From Flavobacteriales bacterium (lineage in GTDB: Bacteria > Bacteroidota > Bacteroidia > Flavobacteriales > Flavobacteriaceae): a stretch of 37,713 nucleotides of DNA. The stretch lies in NCBI GenBank assembly GCA_027039975.1, contig JALWFE010000064.1, positions 1-37,713 on the forward strand, read 5' to 3'. The notes under the pieces were generated by a model. It made no database searches. It was given only the letters and a program-made list of their open reading frames with translations, and was not told the DNA's origin. A program made the translations under genes and the position numbers. Below are positions 7,982 through 15,963 of the stretch, in pieces. The first letter of the stretch is position 1. Each line of letters begins with the position of its first letter.

Positions 7982-9110
7982 AGCGGTCAATGTCAGGAAC
8001 AACAAAATCAAACGTGGACATAATTGCAACCAAATCGGCGATTAAATGCCCTTTTCCTACTTCAATCAATGCATTCAAATTGGAAAATCCCGGCGAACGG
8101 AATTTTACACGATACGGATTTTTCTTACCGTCACTGACGATATACACGCCCAAATCACCGCGGGCGGTTTCCACCCGTTGCAAAAATTCGCCTTTCGGCA
8201 ATTTGATAAGGGCACGTGTTTTGGCTTGGATGCCGTCATCTGGAATATCGTCAATCAATTGCTCAATAATGTTAAGCGACTCCAACATTTCTTTCATACG
8301 GACATTGTATCGTGCCAGGTTATCACCTTCGGTATAAATAACTTCCTTAAAATCGATATCCCGTGATGCAAAAGCGCTGTAAGGACCTTTTTTACGGCGG
8401 TCGCAAGACACACCGGATCCACGCGCTACCGGACCACTCGCACCGTGCGAAATAGCATCTTCACGGGACATATAGCCAATGCCTTTCATACGTTTTTGGA
8501 AAATAACATTACCCGTCAATAATTCGTCATATTTAGGGATTACGCTACGCAAGTGCGGAATAAATTCTTTTACACGCTTGACAAAATTCGGATGTAAATC
8601 GAACATTACGCCTCCGGGCGTGCTGTAACTCATCGTCAAACGCGCACCGCAAGTTTCTTCCATAATATCGTTAATCATTTCACGGTCGCGGAAAGCATAC
8701 ATAAAAGTTGTCAATGCCCCGACGTCCATACCCATCACACCCCACCAAAGCAAGTGCGAAGCAATACGGGTCAATTCGCCCATAATAGTGCGGATAACTT
8801 TAACCCGCTCCGGCACTTCAATTTCGAGTGCTTGCTCAATTGCCAAGGCAACGGCTTCGTTATTGATATGCGCCGACAGGTAATCCATCCGGTCTGTCAA
8901 GTGAATGATTTGTTTATAACCTTCGTATTCGCATTGTTTTTCGATACTGCGATGGATATAACCCAAATCGGGTTCTATATTTTTAACTACCTCACCATCA
9001 AGCGTTAAGATAAGACGCAACACCCCATGTGTCGCCGGATGTTGCGGTCCCATATTGAGAAAATACTCTTGCGATTTGAGGTCGGCTGTATTGAGTGTAA
9101 CTTGTTCCAT
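7980..9110 (-). CDS. nuoD: NADH-quinone oxidoreductase (complex I) subunit D
   Basis: This 49-kDa-type subunit forms the quinone-reduction pocket with NuoB and is related to [NiFe]-hydrogenase large subunits. The N-terminal motif MGPQHPATHG and LTDRMDYLSAHINN are intact. His28 and Tyr77 are spaced as His38 and Tyr87 of the Thermus homologue Nqo4, the residues that bind quinone. The 376 residues are slightly shorter than many NuoD proteins but complete from the start to the usual C-terminal FVVPDIDR. It is a separate gene from nuoC, 2 bp downstream of it, rather than an nuoCD fusion. A palindrome overlaps its stop codon. Confidence 0.97.
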   Translation of the reverse strand: MEQVTLNTADLKSQEYFLNMGPQHPATHGVLRLILTLDGEVVKNIEPDLGYIHRSIEKQCEYEGYKQIIHLTDRMDYLSAHINNEAVALAIEQALEIEVPERVKVIRTIMGELTRIASHLLWWGVMGMDVGALTTFMYAFRDREMINDIMEETCGARLTMSYSTPGGVMFDLHPNFVKRVKEFIPHLRSVIPKYDELLTGNVIFQKRMKGIGYMSREDAISHGASGPVARGSGVSCDRRKKGPYSAFASRDIDFKEVIYTEGDNLARYNVRMKEMLESLNIIEQLIDDIPDDGIQAKTRALIKLPKGEFLQRVETARGDLGVYIVSDGKKNPYRVKFRSPGFSNLNALIEVGKGHLIADLVAIMSTFDFVVPDIDR

Positions 9111-9112
9111 AG

Positions 9113-9565
9113 TTATCTGATAATCATTTTGGTTTCGTCTTGCCAGTCTTTACGCATCGGATAGCCTTCCCAGTCATCGGACAAAAGCAAGCGTTTCATC
9201 ACACTGTGTCCTTTGAAATTGATACCGAACAGGTCAAAAATTTCACGTTCGTGCAAATGAGCGGTTTTCCAAATATTTTCAAGAGTTGGCAATTCGGGAT
9301 GTTCGCGGTCTGCCAATTTGACTTTGACCACAACCATATCACCGGTTTTGGTATTTTCCAGATGATTGGTCACTCCGAGTTCGGCACCCCAATCCATACC
9401 GGTCATGGAAAACAGATAGTCAAAGCCCATTTCACGAAGTGCTTTCATTACATCCAAATAATTTTCGGGCAAGACATTAATTGTCAAAAACTTGGATATT
9501 TCTTCATCAAATGAAACATCTTGAAATTGCTTTTGTAAGGCCGTAATGATATCGTTATTGGTCAT
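9113..9565 (-). CDS. nuoC: NADH-quinone oxidoreductase (complex I) subunit C
   Basis: This 30-kDa-type subunit of the peripheral arm helps hold NuoB and NuoD together and has no cofactor. The family signature is clear near the C-terminus: [16 protein letters not shown], then [17 protein letters not shown]. The 150 residues are a normal length for an unfused NuoC. It overlaps the end of nuoB by 11 bp and is followed 2 bp later by nuoD, so it is very likely translationally coupled to both. Confidence 0.96.
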   Translation of the reverse strand: MTNNDIITALQKQFQDVSFDEEISKFLTINVLPENYLDVMKALREMGFDYLFSMTGMDWGAELGVTNHLENTKTGDMVVVKVKLADREHPELPTLENIWKTAHLHEREIFDLFGINFKGHSVMKRLLLSDDWEGYPMRKDWQDETKMIIR

Positions 9566-10196
9566 TTTCTTTGTTTTTTCTTAAATTATGCGGTACAAAA
9601 CCTTCGTCAAACCCGACAATCGGATTTTTACGGGTTTTCATACCTTCGGTTTTAATTTTCTTTTGCAACAACATCATACCGTCGAGCAAAGCTTCCGGTC
9701 GCGGCGGACATCCCGGCACATATACATCAACCGGAATAACGTGGTCGGCGCCTTTTACTACGGAATACGTATTGTAGTAAAAAGGTCCGCCTGATATAGC
9801 ACAAGCCCCCATTGCAATTACGTATTTCGGTTCTGCCATTTGGTCGTATAAACGACGCAGGACAGGCGCCATTTTCATCGTAATGGTTCCGGCAATAATA
9901 ATTACATCAGCTTGACGGGGGGTCGGTCGTGCCACTTCAAACCCGAAGCGAGACCAATCATGGCGTGCCGCACCGGTCTGCATCATTTCAATGGCACAGC
10001 AACTCGTTCCGAAATACAAGGGCCACAACGAGTTGGCACGTCCCCAGTTAATAATTTTATCTATCGAGCCAACGATAATGTTACCGCCATTTCCGGCAGG
10101 AATAATCTGCCCGGGAAAATCATTGGCTATTTGATTGTGTGAATAGGGTTTTTCAGGCGAATCCCCTATCCAGTTCATTCTGTTATCTAAACCCAT
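9555..10196 (-). CDS. nuoB: NADH-quinone oxidoreductase (complex I) subunit B
   Basis: This subunit carries the terminal [4Fe-4S] cluster N2, the direct electron donor to quinone. All four ligands can be seen: the tandem Cys66-Cys67 in [11 protein letters not shown], Cys132 in MGACAISGG and Cys163 in [15 protein letters not shown]. At 213 residues it is a little longer than many homologues because of a hydrophilic C-terminal tail after [10 protein letters not shown]. The start at 10196 overlaps the end of nuoA by 10 bp; Met7 would be an alternative. Confidence 0.97.
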   Translation of the reverse strand: MGLDNRMNWIGDSPEKPYSHNQIANDFPGQIIPAGNGGNIIVGSIDKIINWGRANSLWPLYFGTSCCAIEMMQTGAARHDWSRFGFEVARPTPRQADVIIIAGTITMKMAPVLRRLYDQMAEPKYVIAMGACAISGGPFYYNTYSVVKGADHVIPVDVYVPGCPPRPEALLDGMMLLQKKIKTEGMKTRKNPIVGFDEGFVPHNLRKNKENDQ

Positions 10197-10537
10197 TTTA
10201 AAGCGCGTTTTTTAAGTGCATAAATCAATCCCAAACCGAGAATAAATAAAAATATGATAATATCAATCAAAGCAACGGCACCGAGCCGCTTAAACACAAC
10301 AGACCAAGGTACCAAAAAGATTATTTCAACATCAAAAATTAAAAATATCAAAGCAAATAAATAGTAACCTACTCTGAAACGAACCCATGTCGGTCCGATT
10401 GTTTTTACCCCCGACTCATAAGGTTCGAATTTAGCCTCGTTATAAGATTTGTGCGAAATAAGATTTGATAAGTTATTGGCTATCAGTATCAAAGCAACAC
10501 CTGCTAAAATAAAAACCAAAATGGCTATTGTTCCCAT
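10187..10537 (-). CDS. nuoA: NADH-quinone oxidoreductase (complex I) subunit A
   Basis: This three-helix membrane subunit (mitochondrial ND3 counterpart) is next to the quinone site. The segment [19 protein letters not shown], which includes the functional loop, and [14 protein letters not shown] are diagnostic. The open frame extends upstream to 10612, but that extension (MIFMTYVIFSHNEG...) does not resemble NuoA. The start at 10537 gives [13 protein letters not shown], a normal helix-1 start, and a 116-residue protein of usual size. A -7-like box at 10614-10621 would place the transcript start near the upstream ATG, also favouring the shorter form. It is the first gene of the operon. Confidence 0.95.
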   Translation of the reverse strand: MGTIAILVFILAGVALILIANNLSNLISHKSYNEAKFEPYESGVKTIGPTWVRFRVGYYLFALIFLIFDVEIIFLVPWSVVFKRLGAVALIDIIIFLFILGLGLIYALKKRALKWV

Positions 10538-10613
10538 ATATCTACTATTAAATTGACAGACAAATTTAAGCCCTTCGTTGTGGCTAAATATGACATAGGT
10601 CATAAAAATCACA

Positions 10614-10621
10614 CAAATTTA
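10614..10621 (-). promoter_or_regulatory. Candidate -7 box for the nuo operon
   Basis: Read on the minus strand this is TAAATTTG, matching the Bacteroidota -7 consensus TAnnTTTG. It lies 77 bp upstream of the preferred nuoA start. A second TAAATTTG is at 10561-10568, 24 bp upstream. I found no good -33 TTTG at the usual spacing for either, so confidence is low. Confidence 0.35.
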
Positions 10622-10626
10622 ACAAA

Positions 10627-10708
10627 AAAGTTGAAAGTTGAAGGTTAAAAGTTGAAAGTTTAATTAATTGAAAAAAGAACTTTCAACTTTTCACTTTTAA
10701 CTTTCAAC
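10627..10708. repeat. Inverted pair of heptad arrays between nuoA and kbl
   Basis: Five AAAGTTG-type words in exact 7-nt register (10627-10661) face four TTTCAAC-type words (10681-10708). Folding 10630-10660 onto 10678-10708 gives a 31-bp stem with 28 matches and a short A-rich loop. It lies between the divergent nuoA and kbl genes, about 40 bp before the kbl -7 box. It could form a long hairpin or cruciform; no function is evident. Confidence 0.8.
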
Positions 10709-10747
10709 AAACGGATAAAAAGCATTTCGATTTACACATTAATTATT

Positions 10748-10755
10748 TATATTTG
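10748..10755 (+). promoter_or_regulatory. -7 box of kbl
   Basis: TATATTTG fits TAnnTTTG and sits 29 bp before the kbl ATG. A weak TTTC at 10725-10728 is the only -33 candidate. Confidence 0.55.
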
Positions 10756-10784
10756 TCCGAATTCAAATCAAAATAATATATATT

Positions 10785-11981
10785 ATGTATAGCGACAAGT
10801 TTAAAAAATATTTACAAGATACTTTAAAAGATATTGAAGCATCGGGATTGTTTAAGCATGAACGAATTATTACTTCACCTCAGGGAGCGGAAATCACTTT
10901 GGATTCCGGTCAAAAAGTATTAAATTTTTGTGCCAACAATTATTTGGGGTTGGCTGATCATCCGGAAGTGATTAAAGCCTCACAAAAAATGATGGATTTA
11001 CGCGGTTACGGTATGGCATCTGTTCGTTTTATCTGTGGTACTCAGGACAAGCACAAAGAATTGGAGCAAAAGATATCCGATTTTTATCAAACGGATGATA
11101 CCATTTTATATGCAGCGGCATTTGATGCCAACGGCGGCGTTTTTGAACCGCTATTCGGTCCGGAAGACGCCATTATTTCAGACGAACTGAATCATGCTTC
11201 TATAATCGACGGGGTTCGTTTGACCAAATCTGCCCGTTATCGTTTTAAAAACAACGATATGGCGGATTTGGAAGCAAAATTACAAGAAGCCGATGCAGCG
11301 GGGCACCGTTTCAAAATTATAGTAACAGATGGGGTCTTTTCAATGGACGGCGTCGTCGCTCAATTGGACAAAATTGTGGCATTGGCAGAAAAATATGATG
11401 CTTTGACAATGGTTGATGAAAGTCATGCCGTTGGCGTTTTGGGTAAAACGGGACGTGGTACCGTTGAACTCAAAAATGTCATGGGAAAAATTGATATTAT
11501 TACCGGCACCTTAGGAAAAGCTCTGGGTGGTGCTATGGGTGGTTACACAACCGGACGTAAAGAAATTATTGAAATGCTACGTCAACGTTCGCGTCCATAT
11601 CTGTTTTCCAATTCGTTAGCTCCGGAAATAGTCGGCGGTGCCCTTAAAGTTTTGGATATGATATCCGGCAGTAGTGAACTACTCGAAAAACTGCAACGTA
11701 ATACGGAACGTTTTAAAGCAGGCATGAGCCGTTTGGGATTTGATATTGGTCAAAGTGAATCCCCGATTATTCCCGTAATGCTGTATGATGCCAAATTGTC
11801 ACAAGATATGGCAGCGCAATTACTGGACGAAGGTATTTATGTCATCGGATTTTTCTATCCGGTTGTACCAAAAGGTAAAGCCCGAATCCGGGTTCAATTA
11901 TCAGCCGCTCATACACCGGAACATATTGACAAAGCATTAGCGTCTTTTGAAAAAATTAGAAAAAAATTAAATGTAATTTAA
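10785..11981 (+). CDS. kbl: Glycine C-acetyltransferase (2-amino-3-ketobutyrate CoA ligase)
   Basis: This PLP-dependent enzyme of the alpha-oxoamine synthase family cleaves 2-amino-3-ketobutyrate with CoA into glycine and acetyl-CoA, the second step of threonine breakdown. The 398-residue length matches E. coli Kbl. Lys245 in TGTLGKALGGAMGGY is the Schiff-base lysine and Asp211-Glu212-Ser213-His214 binds the cofactor; the motif NNYLGLADHPEVI is near the N-terminus. Related enzymes (KAS-type serine palmitoyltransferase, BioF, HemA) share the fold, but FEPLFGPEDAIISDELNHASIID is closest to Kbl. It is a single-gene unit, divergent from nuo, with no threonine dehydrogenase beside it. Confidence 0.93.
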   Translation: MYSDKFKKYLQDTLKDIEASGLFKHERIITSPQGAEITLDSGQKVLNFCANNYLGLADHPEVIKASQKMMDLRGYGMASVRFICGTQDKHKELEQKISDFYQTDDTILYAAAFDANGGVFEPLFGPEDAIISDELNHASIIDGVRLTKSARYRFKNNDMADLEAKLQEADAAGHRFKIIVTDGVFSMDGVVAQLDKIVALAEKYDALTMVDESHAVGVLGKTGRGTVELKNVMGKIDIITGTLGKALGGAMGGYTTGRKEIIEMLRQRSRPYLFSNSLAPEIVGGALKVLDMISGSSELLEKLQRNTERFKAGMSRLGFDIGQSESPIIPVMLYDAKLSQDMAAQLLDEGIYVIGFFYPVVPKGKARIRVQLSAAHTPEHIDKALASFEKIRKKLNVI

Positions 11982-12005
11982 AAATCATTTTTTTATTTTT
12001 TTTTT

Positions 12006-12013
12006 TATCTTTG
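12006..12013 (+). promoter_or_regulatory. -7 box of the OmpA-family gene
   Basis: TATCTTTG, a perfect TAnnTTTG match, 27 bp before the ATG at 12041 and after a long T-run. No clear -33 element. Confidence 0.6.
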
Positions 12014-12040
12014 CACAAAATTCAATAAATAAAATAGGAT

Positions 12041-13393
12041 ATGAAAAGATTAAGCCAATTATTATTAGCAGTCATCGTGTTCGCAACCGTTACTGCTAAT
12101 GCACAAGACAAAAACCATCCTTGGATAATAAAGTTAGGTTTAAGTGCGGTAGATTTCTACCCTACCGGTGAGCAAACTAATTTCAGTTATGCCAGTGACA
12201 AGCTATTCAAAGGATACTTTGATATAGGTCATTTCAATGCTGCTTATGCACTTTCGGATGTTCGAATAGGACATTATTTAGGAGACAAATTCAGTTTGAT
12301 AGGTTCCGTAAAAGTAAACAAAATCACTAAATTAGGTGATATAGAAACTAATTTAGCATATTTGAATACAAACTTAGATGTTAAATATGCATTTTGTCAA
12401 GAAAGTAAAAAATTGCAACCTTACATTTTTGCCGGTGGCGGATATAACTGGGTTGGCAAAGAGCATAGCGGCGACCTCAACACAGGTTTAGGCTTGGAAT
12501 TTTGGTCAAACGATAATGTAGGTTTGTTCATTGAAAGTGGCTATCATCACGTATTTGATGTCAATATTGCTCCATACTTTCAACACAGTGTAGGAGTTGC
12601 CGTAAGATTTGGCGGCGTTGATACCGATGGTGACGGTATTTATGACAAAGATGATGCTTGTCCGAAAGTAAAAGGTTTGCCTCAATTTAACGGATGTCCT
12701 GATTCTGACGGTGACGGCGTTATAGATTCAAAAGATGCTTGTCCCGATGTAGCCGGAAAACCCGAATTAAACGGTTGCCCTGATTCTGACGGCGACGGCG
12801 TTATAGACTCAAAAGACGCTTGTCCCGATGTAGCTGGTGATCCTGCTTTAAACGGATGTCCCGATGCTGATGGTGACGGTGTACCGGATGTTAAAGATAA
12901 ATGTCCGAGAGTAGCTGGTCCTTCTGCAAATTACGGTTGTCCTTGGCCTGATACCGATAAAGACGGTGTTTTGGACAAAGACGATAAATGTCCCGAAGTT
13001 GCAGGTCCCGTATCTAATCAAGGTTGTCCTGTCGTAACCAAAGAAGTTCAAAAACAATTGAATGAATATGCCAAAGTTATTTACTTTGACACCGGAAAAG
13101 CCACTTTCAGACCACAATCCATTGCTACCCTTGAAAAAGTTGTGGCTATCTTAATCAAATATCCGAATGCAGAATTTGATGTTGAAGGTCACACAGACAG
13201 CGTAGGTAGTGCTAAATCTAACTTGATTTTATCACAAAAAAGAGCCGAAGCTGTTGTCAAATATTTAAAAGATCACGGTGTTAAATCAAAATTGAATGCA
13301 AAAGGTTACGGTGAAACCAAACCGATTGCTTCAAACAAAACAAGAGCCGGACGTGCTAAAAACAGACGGGTAGAAATTAATTTGGTTAAATAA
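12041..13393 (+). CDS. OmpA-family outer membrane protein with thrombospondin type 3 repeats
   Basis: This is a major-porin-like protein that anchors the outer membrane to peptidoglycan. A signal peptide (residues 1-21, cleavage after TANA) is followed by an N-terminal beta-barrel region up to about residue 190. Five calcium-binding thrombospondin type 3 repeats follow (194-330), each with DxDGDGxxDxxDxCP. The OmpA C-terminal domain (about 345-450) has Asp386 in EGHTDSVG and Arg401 in [10 protein letters not shown], which match the diaminopimelate-binding pair. Repeats at residues 221-247 and 248-274 are almost identical also in DNA (12701-12781 and 12782-12862), a recent tandem duplication. 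It is monocistronic with its own -7 box and a strong terminator. Confidence 0.93.
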   Translation: MKRLSQLLLAVIVFATVTANAQDKNHPWIIKLGLSAVDFYPTGEQTNFSYASDKLFKGYFDIGHFNAAYALSDVRIGHYLGDKFSLIGSVKVNKITKLGDIETNLAYLNTNLDVKYAFCQESKKLQPYIFAGGGYNWVGKEHSGDLNTGLGLEFWSNDNVGLFIESGYHHVFDVNIAPYFQHSVGVAVRFGGVDTDGDGIYDKDDACPKVKGLPQFNGCPDSDGDGVIDSKDACPDVAGKPELNGCPDSDGDGVIDSKDACPDVAGDPALNGCPDADGDGVPDVKDKCPRVAGPSANYGCPWPDTDKDGVLDKDDKCPEVAGPVSNQGCPVVTKEVQKQLNEYAKVIYFDTGKATFRPQSIATLEKVVAILIKYPNAEFDVEGHTDSVGSAKSNLILSQKRAEAVVKYLKDHGVKSKLNAKGYGETKPIASNKTRAGRAKNRRVEINLVK

Positions 13394-13410
13394 TATCAAA
13401 CCGAAACATA

Positions 13411-13443
13411 AAAAATGTCCCTGCAAAAGCAGGGACATTTTTT
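13411..13443. terminator. Bidirectional terminator between the OmpA gene and DAHP synthase gene
   Basis: A 13-14 bp perfect stem with core TGTCCCTGC, loop AAAA and GCAGGGACA, with A-tract before and T-tract after. It can end the plus-strand OmpA transcript and the converging minus-strand DAHP synthase transcript. Confidence 0.9.
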
Positions 13444-13465
13444 TATTTAACAATCAAAACATTTT

Positions 13466-14548
13466 TTATTTTTCTCTAAAAATTTGTTCTTGTTTTTCTA
13501 TACTTTCCTGATGAATGGCTTTAAAAATTAGTTGAATGAATTTCTCAGATAAATTTTTATCTTTGGCCTTATCAACCGCTCTTTGCATAATTTGCAACCA
13601 CCGTTTTGACTGTAAAACCGCTACACTTCTTTTTTTCTTAATACGACCGATTTCTTCTGCGATTTTCATCCGTTCCGCCAACAAGTTCAACAATTCATCG
13701 TCAAGCCTGTCAATTTGTGATCGGTAAAACTCCAATTTATCGATTGCTTCCGGGTCTTTAAATTGCTGTTTTCTCAAACAAAGCTTATCTATAATTTGTA
13801 ACAAAGTCCCGGGTGTAATTTGTTGTTTCGCATCACTCCAAGCTTCATCGGGATTATAATGGGTTTCAATCATAAATCCTTGATATTGCAAATCCAAGCC
13901 CATTTGTGCCATATCATAAATACAATCACGGCGTCCGCAAATATGAGACGGATCGAGAATCATAGGGATATTCGGAAAAAGGCTTTTAAAATCCAAAGCT
14001 ATTTGCCAATTAGGTTCATTGCGGTACAATCCTGGGCGAAATGAAGAAAATCCCCGATGAATTACTCCCAAATCCGTAACACCTACCTTATCAAAACGTT
14101 CTACTGCACCAATCCACAAAGACAGGTCGGGATTTACAGGATTTTTAATCAAAATAATTTTTCCGCTACCTTTAATAGCATCAGCTATTTCCTGTACAGC
14201 AAAAGGATTAACCGAAGTACGGGCACCAATCCACAATATATCGATATCATATTGCAAAGCCAATTCAGCATGATGTGCATTGGCAATTTCAACGGCAATT
14301 TTCATACCTGTTTCTTCCTTCACTTTTTTGAGCCAAGGCAAAGCTTTTTTGCCATGTCCTTCAAAGTTTCCCGGACGTGTACGCGGTTTCCATACACCAG
14401 CCCTAAAAACTTGAATACGTCTGTCTATCAAACCACGAGCTGTTTTCAACACTTGTTCTTCGGTCTCCGCACTACAAGGACCGGCTATCATCAACGGATA
14501 ATCCGGTGATAATTTTTCCAACCACAAACCTAATTTTTTTGTCTGCAT
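13466..14548 (-). CDS. Bifunctional DAHP synthase / chorismate mutase
   Basis: The N-terminal domain condenses phosphoenolpyruvate and erythrose 4-phosphate into DAHP, the first step of aromatic amino acid synthesis; the C-terminal domain turns chorismate into prephenate. The type I-beta DAHP synthase motifs are visible: GPCS (23-26), KPRTRP (54-59), GAR (108-110), KNP (135-137), HRGFS (164-168), DPSH (199-202) and ETHYNPDEAWSD (229-240). The AroQ-type mutase lies at about 268-355 (LEFYRSQIDRLDDELLNLL). In I-beta enzymes a fused mutase is usually at the N-terminus (Bacillus); the C-terminal arrangement is common in Bacteroidota. The mutase domain probably also serves as the feedback sensor, which is known for fusions of this kind but not shown here. 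Confidence 0.93.
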   Translation of the reverse strand: MQTKKLGLWLEKLSPDYPLMIAGPCSAETEEQVLKTARGLIDRRIQVFRAGVWKPRTRPGNFEGHGKKALPWLKKVKEETGMKIAVEIANAHHAELALQYDIDILWIGARTSVNPFAVQEIADAIKGSGKIILIKNPVNPDLSLWIGAVERFDKVGVTDLGVIHRGFSSFRPGLYRNEPNWQIALDFKSLFPNIPMILDPSHICGRRDCIYDMAQMGLDLQYQGFMIETHYNPDEAWSDAKQQITPGTLLQIIDKLCLRKQQFKDPEAIDKLEFYRSQIDRLDDELLNLLAERMKIAEEIGRIKKKRSVAVLQSKRWLQIMQRAVDKAKDKNLSEKFIQLIFKAIHQESIEKQEQIFREK

Positions 14549-14575
14549 ATTTTAACAATAAATTCTTTGAATTTG

Positions 14576-14583
14576 CAAATATA
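14576..14583 (-). promoter_or_regulatory. -7 box of the DAHP synthase-chorismate mutase gene
   Basis: On the minus strand this reads TATATTTG, 28 bp upstream of the ATG at 14548. A CAAA at 14611-14614 could be a -33 element but is about 27 nt away, longer than usual. Confidence 0.5.
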
Positions 14584-14620
14584 TAACGACTTATTAAAAT
14601 TCTCTTATTTCAAAAAGAAA

Positions 14621-14647
14621 AAAGCCGGAGAAATATTCCGGCTTTTT
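14621..14647 (-). terminator. Terminator after the TPR gene
   Basis: Minus-strand stem AAGCCGGA / TCCGGCTT (14622-14629 with 14637-14644) and a following T-run. It closes the gyrA-TPR transcription unit and, read on plus, is flanked by T's as well. Confidence 0.85.
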
Positions 14648-14667
14648 TCTAAATTTCAAAAATTATA

Positions 14668-15936
14668 TCACTTCTTATTTTTCAAAGCATTCAATTTAGC
14701 TTTAATCTCATTGTATTTATCTTTCATCTCCAAATCACGGTAAATTCTTTTTAACATTATCATAACTGTTTCATCATCAGTATTTATTTGAAGGGCTTTT
14801 TCAAGATAAGGTAAAGCTTGTCGATATAAATCCAAACGTTGTTTGTTGTATTTGTTATACAAAGCATCATTCATCAAAACTTCATCTTTGTTCATTTCAT
14901 CGGTGATAGCTTTTTCCGGTACCAAAACCACATTTGCCAGACCTAAATATGCATCGGCAAAATTAGGGTCTAATTCCGTAGCTTTTTCAAAATATTTTTT
15001 GGCCAAATCGTATTTTTTCATATCAAAATATGCCGTTGCCAAATTGAAATTAAACAGCTTATTATTAGGATCCAATTCAATGGCTTTTTCCATTGCGGCG
15101 GCAAATTTTTCCGTATCACCTTTTTTCAAATAATAATTGGCCTCACCGATTATCAAATCCAAATTATCGGGATTTTCTTGTTTTGCCTTATTGATAAAAG
15201 TAATAGCCTCATTATCTTTTCCAAGCTTACCGTAAACATACAAAAGATTGGCAATGATATCCGGTCTGCGGCTCTTGGTTTTTTCTTTTTTCATATCATC
15301 ATGTGTTCCGGCCATCATCAAAAGTTTGGCTTGTTTTTCATCGCTAACCGTTACCCGCTTACCCGTCTCTTTGTCTCTGACAGTAATAACATCTCTAACG
15401 CCGGTATAACCACTGTCATATAATTCTTTTAAAAGTTTTTCGGCATTTTCAAAATGTTCGTTCAACAAAGCGGCAACTGCGGCAAAATATTTAAATTCAT
15501 CGTTATTATTCAAGCTATAAGCCAAAATAGCCGACTTTTCCAATTCCTTGTAATTTTTAGTATTCAAATCATTATTTACAATGCCAATAATTTCATTTGA
15601 AATTTGAGTTTTAAGCTCTTCGGCATCATCGGTATATTTCTTTTTTCCGGTTTGATTTTCAAAAGCTTCCAATTTATCAATAGTTTCCAAGGCATTAGTA
15701 TAATTATCCAAATCTTTGGACCCTAATTTGGCCAGAATTTCTGCTTTCACAAACATTATACGCGCTTTGGTCTTATCATCAGCTTGGTCTTTGAGTTTGC
15801 AAGCTTTTTGTATCATCTCTTGTGCTGTGGCGATATCACCTTTTTTATAAGCTTTTTCCGCTGATTTAACTTCCGATTTTTGTGCAAAAACACTAAAACC
15901 TATTAATGCCAGTAAAATAAAAGTTATTTTTTTCAT
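14668..15936 (-). CDS. Secreted tetratricopeptide-repeat protein
   Basis: A signal peptide (MKKITFILLALIGFSVFA, cleaved before QK) leads into a 422-residue, lysine-rich helical protein. TPR units are clear in the C-terminal half, for example NLDLIIGEANYYLKKGD, NKLFNFNLATAYFDMKK and NFADAYLGLANV between about residues 250 and 330, plus a further pair near 370-400; shorter helical repeats precede them. TPRs bind other proteins, and the signal peptide places this one in the periplasm or at the surface. It lies 27 bp downstream of gyrA and shares its terminator, so it is probably transcribed with gyrA. I do not recognise a specific function. Confidence 0.85.
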   Translation of the reverse strand: MKKITFILLALIGFSVFAQKSEVKSAEKAYKKGDIATAQEMIQKACKLKDQADDKTKARIMFVKAEILAKLGSKDLDNYTNALETIDKLEAFENQTGKKKYTDDAEELKTQISNEIIGIVNNDLNTKNYKELEKSAILAYSLNNNDEFKYFAAVAALLNEHFENAEKLLKELYDSGYTGVRDVITVRDKETGKRVTVSDEKQAKLLMMAGTHDDMKKEKTKSRRPDIIANLLYVYGKLGKDNEAITFINKAKQENPDNLDLIIGEANYYLKKGDTEKFAAAMEKAIELDPNNKLFNFNLATAYFDMKKYDLAKKYFEKATELDPNFADAYLGLANVVLVPEKAITDEMNKDEVLMNDALYNKYNKQRLDLYRQALPYLEKALQINTDDETVMIMLKRIYRDLEMKDKYNEIKAKLNALKNKK

Positions 15937-15963
15937 TGGTTTAAAATTTAAGTTTATAATTAT

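Noticed and set aside
10538-10612. N-terminal extension of NuoA
   Set aside because: The added 25 residues do not resemble NuoA and would begin at or before the likely transcription start.
10662-10784. Riboswitch upstream of kbl
   Set aside because: The leader after the -7 box is under 30 nt, too short for an aptamer; the upstream structure is the heptad hairpin.
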